Of a stretch of DNA of 6,974 nt, positions 6,555 through 6,974 are shown piece after piece (positions within the stretch are counted from its first letter, which is position 1; every line of letters begins with the position of its first letter). The notes below the pieces were generated by a model. It did not search any database, was not told the origin of the DNA, and saw only the letters and a list, made by a program, of their open reading frames with translations. The position numbers were made by a program, and so were the translations under genes. The stretch is from an uncultured Actinomycetes bacterium (GTDB lineage: Bacteria; Actinomycetota; Actinomycetes; Nanopelagicales; Nanopelagicaceae), in contig CAIZHT010000008.1 of NCBI GenBank assembly GCA_903932885.1, forward strand, positions 1 to 6,974, given 5' to 3'.

Positions 6555-6565
6555 AGTTAAAAAAC

Positions 6566-6585
6566 AAGCGTGAAATAGCGCTTTT
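6566..6585 (+). terminator. Weak hairpin just after leuD
   Basis: AAGCG (6566-6570) can pair with CGCTT (6579-6583) across an eight-base loop, preceded by an A-run and followed by only two further T's. It begins 12 bases after the leuD stop, so it is well placed for a leuCD terminator, but the stem is short. Confidence 0.3.
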
Positions 6586-6621
6586 GCAGTGGGGTGAGAA
6601 GAATTTTTTCTCTATCTGAAT

Positions 6622-6648
6622 AACTCTCAACTTCTAATTGAGAGTTTT
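6622..6648 (+). terminator. Intrinsic terminator-like hairpin downstream of leuCD
   Basis: AACTCTCAA (6622-6630), a seven-base loop, then TTGAGAGTT (6638-6646) form a perfect 9-bp stem whose 3' arm runs into TTTT (6645-6648). It lies about 70 bases after leuD and before the HU leader, fitting a terminator for leuCD. The T-run is short and the stem AT-rich at its base, so efficiency is uncertain. Confidence 0.6.
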
Positions 6649-6675
6649 CCACGCGTAAAAAGTGCATTTTTTCAA

Positions 6676-6684
6676 TAATAATTT
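6676..6684 (+). promoter_or_regulatory. Candidate -10 region of the HU gene
   Basis: TAATAATTT contains TAATTT (fits TANNNT) and AATAAT. It is the best AT-rich -10 candidate between the terminator-like hairpin and the HU start. A start near 6689-6691 would give a leader of about 100 bases beginning just before the first pairing arm at 6693. No convincing -35 is seen. Confidence 0.3.
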
Positions 6685-6692
6685 TTTGCGAC

Positions 6693-6783
6693 ACGCACTC
6701 ACAAATTACGACATCACCCCTTATGTGCGCGTAAGTTTCTGAGTGCGTTAGGCGAATGCCTAACATTTACGCGTAATAAGGGG
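6693..6783 (+). other. Structured leader before HU that can sequester the ribosome-binding site
   Basis: Nested complementarity fills the leader. CCCCTTAT (6717-6724) pairs with ATAAGGGG (6776-6783), which contains the HU Shine-Dalgarno. CGCGTAA (6728-6734) pairs with TTACGCG (6767-6773), continuing the same stem with one bulge to about 17 bp. Inside it GTTAGGC-GAAT-GCCTAAC (6747-6764) is a perfect 7-bp hairpin. A further ACGCACTCA (6693-6701) is complementary to TGAGTGCGT (6740-6748), which lies inside the loop and overlaps the inner hairpin, so it would form either a pseudoknot or a competing fold. This resembles a translational switch. I do not match it to a known riboswitch class. Confidence 0.55.
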
Positions 6784-6789
6784 ATTTCA

Positions 6790-6974
6790 ATGAATAAGGC
6801 CCAATTCATTGCGGCGTTGGCACCACACTTCAACGACAGCAAGAAGGAAGCAGCTCACGCTGTAGATATCGTTTTTGACACAATCGTTCGCTCACTCTCA
6901 AAGGGTGAAGATGTAATGATCAACGATTTCGGTAAGTTCAAGAAGGTTGATCGCAAAGCACGTATGGGACGTAA
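6790..6974 (+). CDS. hup: HU-family nucleoid DNA-binding protein, N-terminal part
   Basis: The first 61 codons of an HU/IHF-family protein, a small basic dimer that bends and compacts DNA. It begins MNKAQFIAALAPHF, with the helical dimerisation region followed by GEDVMINDFGKFKKVDRKAR (the GFGxF-like beta region, here DFGKF, about residues 46-50), which leads to the DNA-binding arms beyond the window. The ATG at 6790 has AAGGGG at 6778-6783 as ribosome-binding site. The gene runs off the window, so a lysine-rich C-terminal tail like that of actinobacterial HupB cannot be tested here. Control may act through the structured leader before it. Confidence 0.95.
   Translation, partial: MNKAQFIAALAPHFNDSKKEAAHAVDIVFDTIVRSLSKGEDVMINDFGKFKKVDRKARMGR

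Noticed and set aside
6557..6766. Minus-strand 69-codon frame between leuD and HU.
   Set aside because: No recognised family and no Shine-Dalgarno, and it covers the terminator-like hairpin and the structured HU leader. It nearly fills the gap in an AT-rich stretch, so a leaderless gene cannot be fully excluded.
1..6974. CRISPR arrays, insertion sequences, prophage or toxin-antitoxin genes.
   Set aside because: No regularly spaced direct repeats, transposase-like frames or phage proteins were seen; the window is core chromosome with short intergenic regions.

Overview
This 6974-base window looks like a chromosomal piece of a small-genome, moderate-to-low-GC actinobacterium. The evidence is: recA followed directly by recX; an actinobacterial-type SOS box (TCGAAC-N4-GTTCGG) and a RecA-NDp/PafBC-type promoter before recA; an NdgR/LtbR-type IclR regulator divergent from leuCD; start codons with -10 elements placed for leaderless transcription; and very short intergenic spaces. 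The codon use and compactness would fit freshwater acI/Nanopelagicales-like actinobacteria, but that placement is inference.

Layout. (1) Positions 1-1934, minus strand, are a sulfur-stress operon read right to left: a sulfide:quinone oxidoreductase (SQR) of 484 aa, a 48-aa unrecognised protein, a CsoR/CstR-family repressor, and the first five codons of a fourth gene cut by the window edge. The repressor keeps the two family cysteines but has Ser where copper sensors have His. An ATACCC-N4-GGGTAT operator sits on the start codon of the SQR gene, so the set reads as a self-contained persulfide/sulfide-responsive circuit. (2) Positions 1935-2182 are a divergent control region with the SQR operator/promoter on one side and, on the recA side, a RecA-NDp promoter abutting a LexA box, followed by a leader of about 150 nt with successive hairpins. 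(3) Positions 2183-3783 hold recA and recX. The recX frame has no ATG, GTG or TTG early enough to include its conserved N-terminus, and an ATT overlapping the recA stop codon is the best start. (4) Positions 3780-4496, minus strand, hold ndgR/ltbR, whose stop codon overlaps that of recX. (5) Positions 4497-6554 hold a short divergent promoter region with a 21-bp imperfect palindrome and then leuC-leuD, the two subunits of isopropylmalate isomerase. (6) Positions 6555-6974 contain likely terminators, a strikingly structured leader that can pair with the Shine-Dalgarno of the next gene, and the start of an HU-type DNA-binding protein cut by the window edge.

The core genes are ordinary. The parts most worth a second look are the small protein in the SQR operon, the apparent ATT start of recX, and the RNA-like structures before HU and recA.
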